From positions 1 to 36,723 of the forward strand of contig JAUQXA010000019.1 in NCBI GenBank assembly GCA_030834895.1: a DNA stretch of 36,723 bases, in the 5' to 3' direction. The DNA is from Anaerolineales bacterium. GTDB lineage: Bacteria; Chloroflexota; Anaerolineae; Anaerolineales; Villigracilaceae. Below the pieces are notes generated by a model. It saw nothing but the letters and a program-made list of their open reading frames with translations, was not told the DNA's origin and ran no database searches. This document shows positions 24,132 to 33,094 of the stretch, piece after piece; positions within the stretch are counted from its first letter, which is position 1, and every line of letters begins with the position of its first letter. The translations under genes were made by a program, and so were the position numbers.

Positions 24132-24161
24132 TCAATCGATGATTGACAAATCATCGATTGA
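24132..24161 (+). promoter_or_regulatory. Perfect hairpin in front of a ribosome-binding site
   Basis: TCAATCGATGATT and AATCATCGATTGA form a perfect 13-bp inverted repeat with a short spacer, ending just before the AGGAGA of the next gene and right after the toast-rack stop. There is no T-run, so it is not a terminator. In RNA it could mask or present the ribosome site; in DNA it could be an operator. Confidence 0.5.
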
Positions 24162-24174
24162 CAGGAGATATACC

Positions 24175-24663
24175 ATGAAAAATATCCTTACAAACCAAAA
24201 CGGAATGAACATCATCGGTCAAGGCGTGAAAATCATCCTGTTTACGCTGCCCTATTTGATTGCAGCCATATTGGTTCATGTCCATTTACCTCAGATTGCA
24301 GCATTACCCAAAAGCGTTGGCTTTATCAGACCCGTGGGATATTTACTACTGCTTCCCGGCATCATCCTTTGGGGATCGGCGGTTGCCCAATTAATGTCAG
24401 GTTTTTCGAAAGGGAAATTGGTCACCACCGGCGCGTATGGCGTTGTCCGAAATCCCATCTACTCCAGTGTGACGTTCTTTGTGCTTCCTGCTGTCGCGCT
24501 GATGACTTTAACCTGGGTCTACCTCATTGCCTCGATCTTTTTGTACGTCGGTGTGATGATATTTATCGGCAAAGAGGAAGAACAGCTGACAAAGGCCTTT
24601 GGCCGGGAATATGAAGATTACCTGACAAGGGTCGACCGGCTGATCCCATTGAAAAAGCCTTGA
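24175..24663 (+). CDS. Isoprenylcysteine carboxyl-methyltransferase-like (ICMT/PEMT) membrane protein
   Basis: The 162-residue protein from ATG 24175 (AGGAGATATACC ahead) has about four membrane segments and the conserved C-terminal catalytic motif of ICMT/phospholipid methyltransferase-like proteins: TTGAYGVVRNPIYSSV, then EEEQLTKAFGREYEDYLTRV followed by RLIP. Such proteins use S-adenosylmethionine to methylate lipids or small membrane substrates, but the bacterial substrate is unknown. A perfect hairpin lies directly upstream. The spacing suggests one transcript with its neighbours. Confidence 0.82.
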   Translation: MKNILTNQNGMNIIGQGVKIILFTLPYLIAAILVHVHLPQIAALPKSVGFIRPVGYLLLLPGIILWGSAVAQLMSGFSKGKLVTTGAYGVVRNPIYSSVTFFVLPAVALMTLTWVYLIASIFLYVGVMIFIGKEEEQLTKAFGREYEDYLTRVDRLIPLKKP

Positions 24664-24702
24664 TGCATGACTGCCCCCTTTTAAGTTGATAGGAGATTAC
24701 CT

Positions 24703-25749
24703 ATGTTGCGCGATAAGCTCACTATTATAGTAAAGGCAGTGCGTCTCCGCTATGCTATCCCATTTGTGTTGCTTCTGATGGTCGTCTACTTGACGGTCGT
24801 CCACCCATGGATGGCAAACTGGGGTTCCAACGAGGTTGAACAGCAGATGGTCCTGCCCGGTGATGAACTGATCCCGCATCTCAACGGAAAATCAACTCTG
24901 GCAATTACGATCAACGTTGCCCCGGATGTTGTATGGAAGTGGCTCGTGCAGGTTGGACAGGATCGTGCTGGTTTCTATTCGTATACCTGGCTTGAGAACC
25001 TAATCGGGGCCAATATCCATAATACAGATGAAATTCGCCCGGAGTGGCAGCATTTGGCGGTTGGGGATGGCTGGCGGCTGGTTCCGTCTAATTACCTCTG
25101 GGGTGTGGGAAAAGATGCGGTCAGTCCGGTGTTGATCATTGAGCCGGATCACGTGCTCGTTTTGGAAATGTTCGGTGCGCATGTCCTCGAGCCGGTGGAT
25201 GAGCACAACACACGGCTGATCGTGCGTGGTCAATCGGGTCCAACCAATGCGCTGATGGTGATGCTTGTGGATCCAATTGTTTTCACAATGGAGCGGCGCA
25301 TGTTGCTTGGACTCAAAGCGCGCGCGGAAGGACGCCCAGATGTTCCAGTTGTGCTCATGGTAATTGCATGGTTTGGTTGGATAACCAGCGGGATTGCAGT
25401 TGCAGTTTTATTTTTGATCGAGCGACACCGCTTGTACTGGCTGATCCTCCCGATCACGGCATCACTACCTCCGCTGGTGATGAGCCATGACATCCAGTCC
25501 GGACTTGCAGCGTTCCTCGCCGTTGGTATCACCATACTTGGCTTTTTGTTCTTTGGACGAAGCTGGTGGGGATGCATTTTGGTCATTGGATCGATCGTCA
25601 TGTTGACTCTGTTGCTTGCACCGGAGGCTTTCACTGCCATCGGTTTTGTATTCACCCTGCTTCTCCTGGTGACCGTGTCTATGTTGGTCACCGTACGTAT
25701 TAAGGCACACGGCGTCGTGCTACATCGGTTGACTACGCCGAACCAATAA
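24703..25749 (+). CDS. SRPBCC-domain membrane protein
   Basis: The 348-residue protein starts at ATG 24703 with TAGGAGA upstream. Residues about 18-38 form one membrane segment. Then comes an extracytoplasmic-looking domain of the START/SRPBCC ligand-binding type (about 60-200: VAPDVVWKWLVQVGQDRAGFYSYTWLENL and later GDGWRLVP, LVLEMFGAHVLEPVDEHNTR). Four to five membrane segments follow at the C-terminus (about 225-340). SRPBCC domains bind hydrophobic ligands. The combination with a polytopic tail is of unknown function. Neighbours suggest a membrane-lipid or stress setting. Confidence 0.75.
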   Translation: MLRDKLTIIVKAVRLRYAIPFVLLLMVVYLTVVHPWMANWGSNEVEQQMVLPGDELIPHLNGKSTLAITINVAPDVVWKWLVQVGQDRAGFYSYTWLENLIGANIHNTDEIRPEWQHLAVGDGWRLVPSNYLWGVGKDAVSPVLIIEPDHVLVLEMFGAHVLEPVDEHNTRLIVRGQSGPTNALMVMLVDPIVFTMERRMLLGLKARAEGRPDVPVVLMVIAWFGWITSGIAVAVLFLIERHRLYWLILPITASLPPLVMSHDIQSGLAAFLAVGITILGFLFFGRSWWGCILVIGSIVMLTLLLAPEAFTAIGFVFTLLLLVTVSMLVTVRIKAHGVVLHRLTTPNQ

Positions 25750-25812
25750 CGTGGCTGGAAGGTGTTCCAGATCCACATGCTTGAAAAACAGGATTATAAG
25801 AAAGAGGTTGAA

Positions 25813-26256
25813 ATGTCTCAAACATCAACTGTCCCACCATTTATCAATAAGATGATGAAGTTCATGTTAGGCTCGCCAATGCACGGGCTGGTCAGCAAAA
25901 TCGCTCTACTGATATCCTTTACCGGACGTAAGAGCGGGAGGGCTTACACAACGCCAGTCAGTTATTCTAAATTCGATGATCAAGTATATATTTTCACTCA
26001 TGCCAATTGGTGGAAAAACCTGAAGGGAGGCGCACCGGTTACCTTGCGCCTGCAGGGTCAGGATGTTCAAGGGTTGGCGGAACCAGTTATCGAAGACAAG
26101 CAAGTCATAGCAACCAGGCTGACAGAACACCTGCGAAAAGTACCAAGTGACGCCCCGTATTACGGTGTAACCTTAGACAAATCAGGCAACCCGAGAGCAG
26201 AAGAGGTTGAGAAGGGCGTACACAATGTGGTTATGATCCGTGTGCGGTTAAATTGA
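25813..26256 (+). CDS. F420/deazaflavin-dependent nitroreductase-like protein (DUF385)
   Basis: The 147-residue protein from ATG 25813 (AGAGG ahead) belongs to the deazaflavin-dependent reductase family (Ddn-like, split-barrel fold). The marks are FTGRKSGRAYTTPVSYSKFDD, FTHANWWKNLKGGAPVTLRLQ and the late YYGVTLDKSGNP with a C-terminal NVVMIRVRLN strand. These enzymes reduce quinones or nitro compounds with reduced F420, though some bind other flavins or haem. An in-frame extension to 25762 lacks a ribosome site. If F420-dependent, the host must make F420, which fits Chloroflexota. Confidence 0.82.
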   Translation: MSQTSTVPPFINKMMKFMLGSPMHGLVSKIALLISFTGRKSGRAYTTPVSYSKFDDQVYIFTHANWWKNLKGGAPVTLRLQGQDVQGLAEPVIEDKQVIATRLTEHLRKVPSDAPYYGVTLDKSGNPRAEEVEKGVHNVVMIRVRLN

Positions 26257-26428
26257 GGAATCAGCGCAGCAAGGAATGTGCGGCTGTTTGTTTGAAACTA
26301 GGAGCCTTGATATGCCGCAAATATGCAAATAAGCAAGTGAATGGTGAAATTCGTTTGTACGGAGGGTAACAGATTGAGTAAAATGCAATAGCAGGAACAT
26401 CCACGAACTTTGGAGAAAGGAAGGGCTC

Positions 26429-29400
26429 GTGGAAGCACTGAAATTGCACTGGTTGGGACACCCTCTCATCGAACTGAAAGGGAAACCTGTCAAACTCGAA
26501 ACGCGGAAAGCCGCGGCTCTCTTATCCTACCTGAGTCTCAATGCGGGGGAATGTTCCAGAGAGGTGCTCTCCGCCATGCTCTGGCAGGAGGGCAACCAGC
26601 AAAAGGCCCTGGCAAACCTCCGCCGCACCCTCTCTTCCCTAAACTCAAGCCTCCCTGGCTGGATCGAGGCAGACCGTGACAAAATTGCCCTCAAAAAAAA
26701 CGGCAAATTATGGGTGGATGTGGAAACTTTCCACCAATCCCTTTCACAGGTCAAGGAACATTCTCATCCAGACCAGAAAGTATGTGAAGAATGCCTTTCT
26801 CTCCTGGAGGGGATGGCGGCACTGTATCAAGGCGATTTCATGGAAGGGCTGAATCTGGATGACTCGCCCACCTTCGATGAATGGCAATTCTTTCAACGGG
26901 ATGGCTTGCGCCAACAATTCGCGGGGGTCTTGCAGCATCTCTCTGCCGCCCACTCGGAACGGGCTCAATGGGATCAGGCAATTGCCTCTGCCCGTCGCTG
27001 GATTACACTGGATCGTTTACACGAGCCTGCCTGCCGTGCGCTGATGGACTTGTACGCCCGTTCCGGTCAGCGGAGCGCCGCTCTGCGTCAGTACGAAGAA
27101 TTGTCCCGCTCTCTCAGGGAACAGATGGGGCAGGAGCCGGAATCGGAAACCCGTCGGCTGTATGAGCAGATACGGGGAAAGGAAGGTGCAACACCGGCCA
27201 CAGCACCTCCTGAGCGTTTCCCCCTCCTGAAGACAAAGCTTTACCTTCCCACGCTGCCCTCCTCCAGGGTGGTCCGTTCAGGGCTGATTGCTCATCTGGC
27301 AGATGTGGATAAGAAGGCATTGACAGTCATTTCCGCTCCCGCCGGTTTTGGCAAAACGACATTACTTGCTGAATGGATTGCACAGACCTCCCTGCCGGTT
27401 GCCTGGCTCTCATTGGACAATGGCGATAACGACCCGTACCGCTTTCTGTCCTATCTGGTTTCTGCTCTCGAAAGCGTCCATGAAGGTATAGGGATTGAAG
27501 CCAGGCAGATCATGCAATCCATGCAGTTGGTGCCTCCCCATATCATCCTGGCATCCCTGATGAACGATCTCGGCAGGCTGGCTGAGCCGTATGTGTTGGT
27601 GCTGGACGATTACCAGTTCATCACCGAACATGCCGTGCATGAAGCAATGTCCTACCTCCTGGATCACATTCCTTCCAACATGCATCTAGTGATTGCCACC
27701 CGTGCCGATCCGCCCCTGCAATTGGGACGCTTGCGTGCTCACGGTCAGATGCTCGAACTGCGCACACAGGATCTGCGCTTCAAATCGCAGGAGGCGGCTG
27801 AGTTTCTGAACGCTGTCATGCAGCTCGGGCTTTCGGCCGAAGATATTGATGCCCTGGAGGCACATACCGAAGGCTGGGTGGTGGGGTTGAAGATGGCGGC
27901 TCTCTCCATGCAGGGACGGGAGGATGCCAGCGAGTTCATCCGGGCATTTTCGGGCAGTCACAGATATGTGCTGGACTATCTGGTGGAGGAGGTGTTGAAG
28001 CGGCAGCCACCCCATGTCCAGACCTTTCTGCTGGAGACCTCCATCCTGGAGAAGCTCAATGGACCCTTGTGTGACGCGCTGATGATCAGGGAGTGGAAGG
28101 AGGCAGGAGAAAGTGGGCAGGCCGTGCTCGAAAATCTGGAGAGGAACAACCTATTCCTTATTCCTCTCGATGATCACAAACAATGGTATCGCTACCACCA
28201 CCTCTTCGCTGATTTGTTGCGATCACGACTCCAACAATCAGCCCCGGAACGAATCGTCCAACTATTGTCACATGCTACAGAGTGGTGTGAACAAAATGGG
28301 CAGGTGACCGAAGCAGTGGGGTATGCTCTCGCCGCCAGGGACTATGTACGGGCTGGAGATTTGGTTGCGAGGTATTGGGGAGTGATTGCACAAAACGGGG
28401 AGATCGAAACAGTATGGTCCTGGCTGAATGCTTTGCCAGAAAACATTATCAGAAACAATGCGCCACTCAGTATTACCTTTTGCTGGGTGCTTTGGCTTAA
28501 GGGTCAGATCAGTGCGATCGAGGCACACCTTGTGGACGCAGAACGAACATATATCAAGTCAGACCTGCCAAGGGAAGATATCAGGGACGACGAGTCTTAT
28601 GCATTATTACCAGCCGAGATAGCAGCCTTGCGCTCGTTTGTGGCTCGCTATCATGCCGAGCACGAAACCGCCATCACATATGCTGAACGCGCCATCCAAT
28701 TGCTGTCCGGGAATCCATTATCCCAGGCAAATGCCCAGCTTCGCGCGCCTATTTATTTGGCACTGGCAACAGCTCATAACGGTGCAGGTCACCTCCAACA
28801 AGCGGTTGATGCGTGTGCTGAGTCAATCCGCTGGAGCCGTCTTGGAAAAAGCGCCACCGGTTTGGCGGCAACTTACTTGTTGATCAAGCCTCTTCTCTTG
28901 CTGGGACGCCTGCGGGCGGCGGATGAAGCTTGTCGGGATGCGCTGCGTTTTACTGAAGAACATGGAATGTCACGCCTGCCTGCGGCTGGTATATTGCACG
29001 TGGCGTTGAGTGAAGTATTGGTGGAACAGAATGAGATGGAGTCCGCCGAGGCACATCTCATTCAGGGAATCGAGCAGGGCAAATGGAGCGGTCGTCTTGA
29101 TGGGGTGAGGAATGCCGCCCCGGCACTGGTTCGCTTGCGATTGGCACGCGGGGATACGAGTGGGGCATTGAAGGCCGTCCAGGAGGCCGAAGTTGCACTG
29201 GGCGAAGCTCCACCTCCGTTGTCAATAGCAGAGTTACTTGCACTAAGAACAAGGGTTTTACTCCAGCAAGGTTCCTTGAATGAGGCAGCACATTGTGCCG
29301 ACAAGGCAATGTGCCTAACTGAGGAAGATCGAGGACAGGCAAGGGAAGCAGCAAATCTCGCCATGTTCAGGGTATTGTTAGCCCGAGGCAAACCCAACGA

Positions 29401-29698
29401 AGCCATTGCGCAGTTCACACCTTATCTCATTACCACAGAAGAGCGTGGGCTGTTGGGCGTGGCGATTGAGTTACACATCTTCCGTTGTTTGGCGTTTATA
29501 CGCCAAGGTGACATAAAAGGAGCAAAGACAGATCTGCTGCACTCGCTTCTCCTGGCTGAACCCGAAGGATATGTTCGAATTTTCCTGGATGAGGGTAAGC
29601 CGATCATTAAACTCCTCAAACAATTGAAAACGTCAACCTTGGCCCCGCAATTGAAGAGCTATGTAAACCGACTATTGGAGGCTGCCCCTCCCGCCTGA
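26429..29698 (+). CDS. SARP/MalT-like signal-transduction ATPase regulator
   Basis: The 1,089-residue protein starts with GTG 26429 (AAAGGAAGG ahead). Domains: N-terminal OmpR-like winged helix (about 1-90, LETRKAAALLSYLSLN and ALANLRRTLSSL); bacterial transcriptional activation domain BTAD (about 95-250); a STAND/MalT-type ATPase (about 268-560) with Walker A APAGFGKTT and Walker B YVLVLDDYQFI, followed by LVIATRADPPL and TEGWVVGLKMAAL; then TPR-like helices to the end. Unlike MalT/LuxR-type LAL regulators it has no C-terminal LuxR helix-turn-helix, so DNA binding should reside in the SARP head. It is flanked by short gene-free stretches and a strong terminator. Its targets may be the surrounding membrane genes; inducer unknown. 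Confidence 0.88.
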   Translation: MEALKLHWLGHPLIELKGKPVKLETRKAAALLSYLSLNAGECSREVLSAMLWQEGNQQKALANLRRTLSSLNSSLPGWIEADRDKIALKKNGKLWVDVETFHQSLSQVKEHSHPDQKVCEECLSLLEGMAALYQGDFMEGLNLDDSPTFDEWQFFQRDGLRQQFAGVLQHLSAAHSERAQWDQAIASARRWITLDRLHEPACRALMDLYARSGQRSAALRQYEELSRSLREQMGQEPESETRRLYEQIRGKEGATPATAPPERFPLLKTKLYLPTLPSSRVVRSGLIAHLADVDKKALTVISAPAGFGKTTLLAEWIAQTSLPVAWLSLDNGDNDPYRFLSYLVSALESVHEGIGIEARQIMQSMQLVPPHIILASLMNDLGRLAEPYVLVLDDYQFITEHAVHEAMSYLLDHIPSNMHLVIATRADPPLQLGRLRAHGQMLELRTQDLRFKSQEAAEFLNAVMQLGLSAEDIDALEAHTEGWVVGLKMAALSMQGREDASEFIRAFSGSHRYVLDYLVEEVLKRQPPHVQTFLLETSILEKLNGPLCDALMIREWKEAGESGQAVLENLERNNLFLIPLDDHKQWYRYHHLFADLLRSRLQQSAPERIVQLLSHATEWCEQNGQVTEAVGYALAARDYVRAGDLVARYWGVIAQNGEIETVWSWLNALPENIIRNNAPLSITFCWVLWLKGQISAIEAHLVDAERTYIKSDLPREDIRDDESYALLPAEIAALRSFVARYHAEHETAITYAERAIQLLSGNPLSQANAQLRAPIYLALATAHNGAGHLQQAVDACAESIRWSRLGKSATGLAATYLLIKPLLLLGRLRAADEACRDALRFTEEHGMSRLPAAGILHVALSEVLVEQNEMESAEAHLIQGIEQGKWSGRLDGVRNAAPALVRLRLARGDTSGALKAVQEAEVALGEAPPPLSIAELLALRTRVLLQQGSLNEAAHCADKAMCLTEEDRGQAREAANLAMFRVLLARGKPNEAIAQFTPYLITTEERGLLGVAIELHIFRCLAFIRQGDIKGAKTDLLHSLLLAEPEGYVRIFLDEGKPIIKLLKQLKTSTLAPQLKSYVNRLLEAAPPA

Positions 29699-29728
29699 AA
29701 TGGAACTCTACAGGCCTTCGTTTAACGT

Positions 29729-29759
29729 GTCCGTAACGATTTTGTTACGGACTTTTTTT
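29729..29759 (+). terminator. Rho-independent terminator after the SARP/MalT-like gene
   Basis: A perfect 9-bp stem GTCCGTAAC/GTTACGGAC with loop GATTTT is followed by seven T, 30 bases past the stop at 29698. Confidence 0.92.
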
Positions 29760-29789
29760 ATGATGGGTTCAAAACAGAAGGATTAATAA

Positions 29790-31022
29790 ATGAGTGCAAG
29801 GACTATCCGACAATCAACTGGAATTTTAATTGCGATGGCATTTTGCATGGCATTGCAAATGACCGGCTTTGTGATGATACTGCCGTTGTTTGCCCGCCGT
29901 TTCGAGAGCTTTGGCGCTGGGGTGGAAGCCTTTGGCATCAGTGCCATGGCCTATGCCCTCACCAGCACCATCGCCGCGCCATTCATCGGGACATTGGCCG
30001 ACCGCTTCGGACGCCGTCCCATCATCCTGTTTTCGCTTGCTGCTTACATCCTGGCATTCAGCGGATATTTATTTGCCGCCTCCGCCTGGCTGCTAATTTT
30101 GCTTCGTGGTTTGGCGGGAGCCTTAACTGCCGGACTGATCCCTGCCATTACCGGCAGCGTCGGCGACCTGGCTTCGGAAGATCGGCGTGCGCAATGGATT
30201 GGCATTGTTAATGGCGGTGCGTCTGTGGGATGGATTGCCGGTCCCGTATTGGGTGGACAGCTATACGACCACTGCGGTTATGTGGTGCCCTTTGCTGTCG
30301 CAATCGTGATGGCAGTTGGAGCATTACTTCTGGCGGTATTCCTGATCCCAGAAACATATAGAGATGCCCATTTCGATCGTCCCCAATCATCATTGAAGAG
30401 CGGGTTTCAAACCCTGTTCTCCTCATCGACATTTTTCCTGCTGATGTTGATCAGCTTTGGGGTGTTGTTCGCCTGGGCATTCATCGAGCCGCAATTCATG
30501 TTCTATGCCTACGATGACCTGGGCTGGACCTCATCCCAATTAGGGTTAACCATGAGTACATATGGGGTGGCTCTCATGTTCGGCGAATTTACCCTTGGCC
30601 GGTTAAGCGATCGTCTGGGGCGCAAACCCGTATTGATATTTGGGTTGGCGCTTTTCTCTGCCCAATTTATTGGCTTGGCCGTTTTCCATAATGCGACCTG
30701 GATTGTGCTGAGTTTCATCCTGGCTGGGCTGGGAAATGGTCTCTACGATCCGGCTTTGGGTGCCTATATTCTTGATATCACTCCGCCTGAATACAAAGCG
30801 CGCAGCATGGGACTCAAAAGTACCCTCGGCTCGCTCGGAAGTCTGTTTGGACCGGCATTGGTTGTATTGATCTCGCCGCTTACAGGCCCACAGGCTGTAT
30901 TTTTGATCTCTGCTGGACTGGTATGGATGCTCACTTTTATCTCCGGGTTGATCCTACACACGCCACAACCTCCAAGGGACACCCGATTCGAATCCCAATC
31001 TGTGCTTACACTGCAAAAATAG
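29790..31022 (+). CDS. MFS transporter, DHA1 (tetracycline/multidrug exporter-like)
   Basis: The 410-residue protein has twelve predicted membrane segments. The major-facilitator signature GTLADRFGRRPIILFS (motif A, about residues 70-86) is repeated in the second half as GRLSDRLGRKPVLIFG. Motif C is seen as GGASVGWIAGPVLGG, typical of antiporter-type exporters of the DHA1 family. Start ATG 29790 has AAGGA seven bases ahead. Length is normal. It is adjacent to a CopD-like gene 14 bases downstream. The substrate is unknown; a drug or metabolite exporter is most likely. Confidence 0.9.
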   Translation: MSARTIRQSTGILIAMAFCMALQMTGFVMILPLFARRFESFGAGVEAFGISAMAYALTSTIAAPFIGTLADRFGRRPIILFSLAAYILAFSGYLFAASAWLLILLRGLAGALTAGLIPAITGSVGDLASEDRRAQWIGIVNGGASVGWIAGPVLGGQLYDHCGYVVPFAVAIVMAVGALLLAVFLIPETYRDAHFDRPQSSLKSGFQTLFSSSTFFLLMLISFGVLFAWAFIEPQFMFYAYDDLGWTSSQLGLTMSTYGVALMFGEFTLGRLSDRLGRKPVLIFGLALFSAQFIGLAVFHNATWIVLSFILAGLGNGLYDPALGAYILDITPPEYKARSMGLKSTLGSLGSLFGPALVVLISPLTGPQAVFLISAGLVWMLTFISGLILHTPQPPRDTRFESQSVLTLQK

Positions 31023-31036
31023 AAAGGAAAGCAGAC

Positions 31037-31510
31037 ATGTTAGAGACTTTGACCGCTTTATCCACCTGGTTTCATACCCTGGCAACAGTTGTGTTCATCG
31101 GGCACTTTGTGCTACTTGCCCTGATCTATATACCCGCCATGAAAGACAAGCCTGATATCCCGGTCGGCACGGTTCTTGGCGCGTTCTCGAAGCAAAGCAG
31201 GCATTGGCTGTATGCCGCATTACTTGTCTTCATCGTCACTGGGATTCACCTCATGCTCGTTGACCCAAACTGTCTTGGGGTCGGGAATTTTGACAACCTA
31301 TGGTGCATCCTGATGCTGATCAAACATATCTTGATTGTGGGGATGATTGGCGCCGGTTTTTGGTTCAATGCCATCCTGCGCGTGGGGCTCATGCTGTCGT
31401 CAAATACCGGATTGCCCCAGGCGTTCAACCGCTTTCGTTTCTATGCCAACGGCATGGCCGTTACCGGCACCCTGGTTTTGCTCTTGACAGCCTTTTCGCA
31501 GGTGAAATAA
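31037..31510 (+). CDS. Small four-span membrane protein, CopD-like
   Basis: The 157-residue protein from ATG 31037 (GAAAGGAAAGC ahead) has four hydrophobic segments (about 8-32, 55-78, 88-112, 135-155). The first holds a conserved-looking WFHTLATVVFIGHF with His residues, and a later LIKHILIVGMIGAGFWFNA resembles the CopD/DUF2269 type of small haem- or copper-associated membrane proteins. The assignment is by topology and His placement only. It follows the MFS gene by 14 bases. Confidence 0.6.
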   Translation: MLETLTALSTWFHTLATVVFIGHFVLLALIYIPAMKDKPDIPVGTVLGAFSKQSRHWLYAALLVFIVTGIHLMLVDPNCLGVGNFDNLWCILMLIKHILIVGMIGAGFWFNAILRVGLMLSSNTGLPQAFNRFRFYANGMAVTGTLVLLLTAFSQVK

Positions 31511-31622
31511 CGCCAAGTGATGGGTGGTTTATTTTGCTCCACGAACATGTCCAGAAAGGTGCTGGCAAATACTCCGGCATTTTGATGGATAAAATGCTGG
31601 CGATGTCATAACAGGAGAAATC

Positions 31623-32780
31623 ATGAACAGAATCCTCTTAAGAAAAGAAAGCGAGATGGACAATGTCGTGTCCATTCATAGTGGAGGGGCGCGCGACTGG
31701 CAGCGCTGGAAGCCCTATGCGGCAGTGGCATGGTCGTTAATCTACTCTGCACTGGGGGGCTACTGGGCGATGGGCGGGTGCGGGTTCCCTTACACCCTCG
31801 AAACCGCGCCCGACGGTTTGGGGTCTCTACTTGGACGATTCGTACCGGTCGTGGCTTGGATCGTTGTGATTTTGGTAGGGATTCCTGCGGCGGCGGTGGG
31901 AGTGGCGATGCTGCGTGGGGTGCGAAGTAGGGTGCTTCGGACTCTCTTCATAATTGCCGGCGTACTGCTCGCTGGGATACTCCTGTTGCTACGTACCTCC
32001 CTCGACCTGCTGGTCAAGCTCGGTTATTTCCCCTACATCATCTTCAGGCTTATCACTGGGGCTGAGGTTGACTCCTACCTGGAGGGTTATACCCGGTGGG
32101 CAATAGTACACCAAGTGCTGTGTCTCCTTGGTGGGTTTCTCTGGCTGGCAGCTACCGTTTGTTATAGCCGCCGGAGCGGGGACGCCTGCCTGTATTGTGG
32201 TCGTCGAGACGGACCGGAGGGGTGGACTAGTCCGGACCAGGCTGCACGCTGGGGCCGGATCGCCGTGTATGTGGCGATGGTGACACCAGTCTTCTACGCC
32301 CTCACGCGTTATGTCTGGGCATTGGGGTTCCCACTGGGGATGAGCGAGGAACTATTTCGTCATGGTCAAGAGAGTGGGAAGTGGATCTTGGGAGCGCTCT
32401 TCTTGGGGAACTTTATCCTGGCAGGAGCTTTTCTGATGCTTGGCCTGGTGCAGCGCTGGGGTGAAGTATTCCCGCGCTGGATGATTGGTCTATCCGGACG
32501 TCGGGTCCCCATCGCGCTGGCCGTAGTCCCGGCCTTGCTCGCATCGGTGTTACTGGTGGTGGGTGGCACAGGGATATGGGCCGGCTTAGGACAAATGGTC
32601 GCGAATGCGGCGGCCGCTGGGGCAGAGGGTATGGGCCTCATTGGGGAAATAATTTTCCAAGTCGGTCCCACCCTATTGTTCCCGGTTTGGGGTGTGGCGC
32701 TCGCTGTGGCAACGTTGGGTTACTGCTACCGGCGGCGTGGTCCGTGCAGTATGTGTGGTCGTGGCGCATTGTCCCAGTAA
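31623..32780 (+). CDS. Polytopic membrane protein with two CxxCGR motifs, unknown
   Basis: The 385-residue protein starts at ATG 31623 (ACAGGAGAAATC ahead) and has about eight or nine membrane segments. The half in the middle ends YSRRSGDACLYCGRRDG and the C-terminus ends YRRRGPCSMCGRGALSQ: each time membrane segment, Arg-rich turn, then CxxCGR. That suggests two structural repeats and two zinc-ribbon-like or redox-active Cys pairs on the same membrane side. I do not recognise a named family. High Gly/Trp content and Arg-rich turns place it near transporter- or sensor-like proteins, but no function should be assumed. Confidence 0.75.
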   Translation: MNRILLRKESEMDNVVSIHSGGARDWQRWKPYAAVAWSLIYSALGGYWAMGGCGFPYTLETAPDGLGSLLGRFVPVVAWIVVILVGIPAAAVGVAMLRGVRSRVLRTLFIIAGVLLAGILLLLRTSLDLLVKLGYFPYIIFRLITGAEVDSYLEGYTRWAIVHQVLCLLGGFLWLAATVCYSRRSGDACLYCGRRDGPEGWTSPDQAARWGRIAVYVAMVTPVFYALTRYVWALGFPLGMSEELFRHGQESGKWILGALFLGNFILAGAFLMLGLVQRWGEVFPRWMIGLSGRRVPIALAVVPALLASVLLVVGGTGIWAGLGQMVANAAAAGAEGMGLIGEIIFQVGPTLLFPVWGVALAVATLGYCYRRRGPCSMCGRGALSQ

Positions 32781-33094
32781 ACGCGACAAGGAGCAAAAAC
32801 TGTTGTTTGGGTGGGCGTGACATGGTGAATATAAGGTAACACCAGCATCTCTCGGGAGAAGAGCAAATGTGTGGTTCTATAATACCCTCGGTCACAAATT
32901 ACGCTTCCCGCAGGCTAAAAAGTCGCAATTTGTGACAGTGATGGGTATACGAGACGAAAGGTTACTTGTAGCAGATTTAGCATAGCATTGATGAGCCGGG
33001 AACAATACTTCGACAGGAAAGGATTGAAATGTTTTGTAACGATATTTTATCGCTGGCACACTAAACTGAACGCAAACAAATGGAGATAATTTTG
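32781..33094. other. Gene-free stretch with inverted repeat
   Basis: There is no supported gene. GTCACAAATT (32891-32900) and AATTTGTGAC (32927-32936) are a perfect 10-bp inverted repeat with a 26-base spacer, which could be an operator or a small-element relic. TTTTGTAACG near 33033 resembles the element before the CPBP gene and may belong to the promoter of the next gene. Confidence 0.45.

Noticed and set aside
30975..31000. TTCGAATCCC string resembling a tRNA T-loop
   Set aside because: It is inside the MFS transporter coding region near its C-terminus, and no acceptor or anticodon stems surround it.
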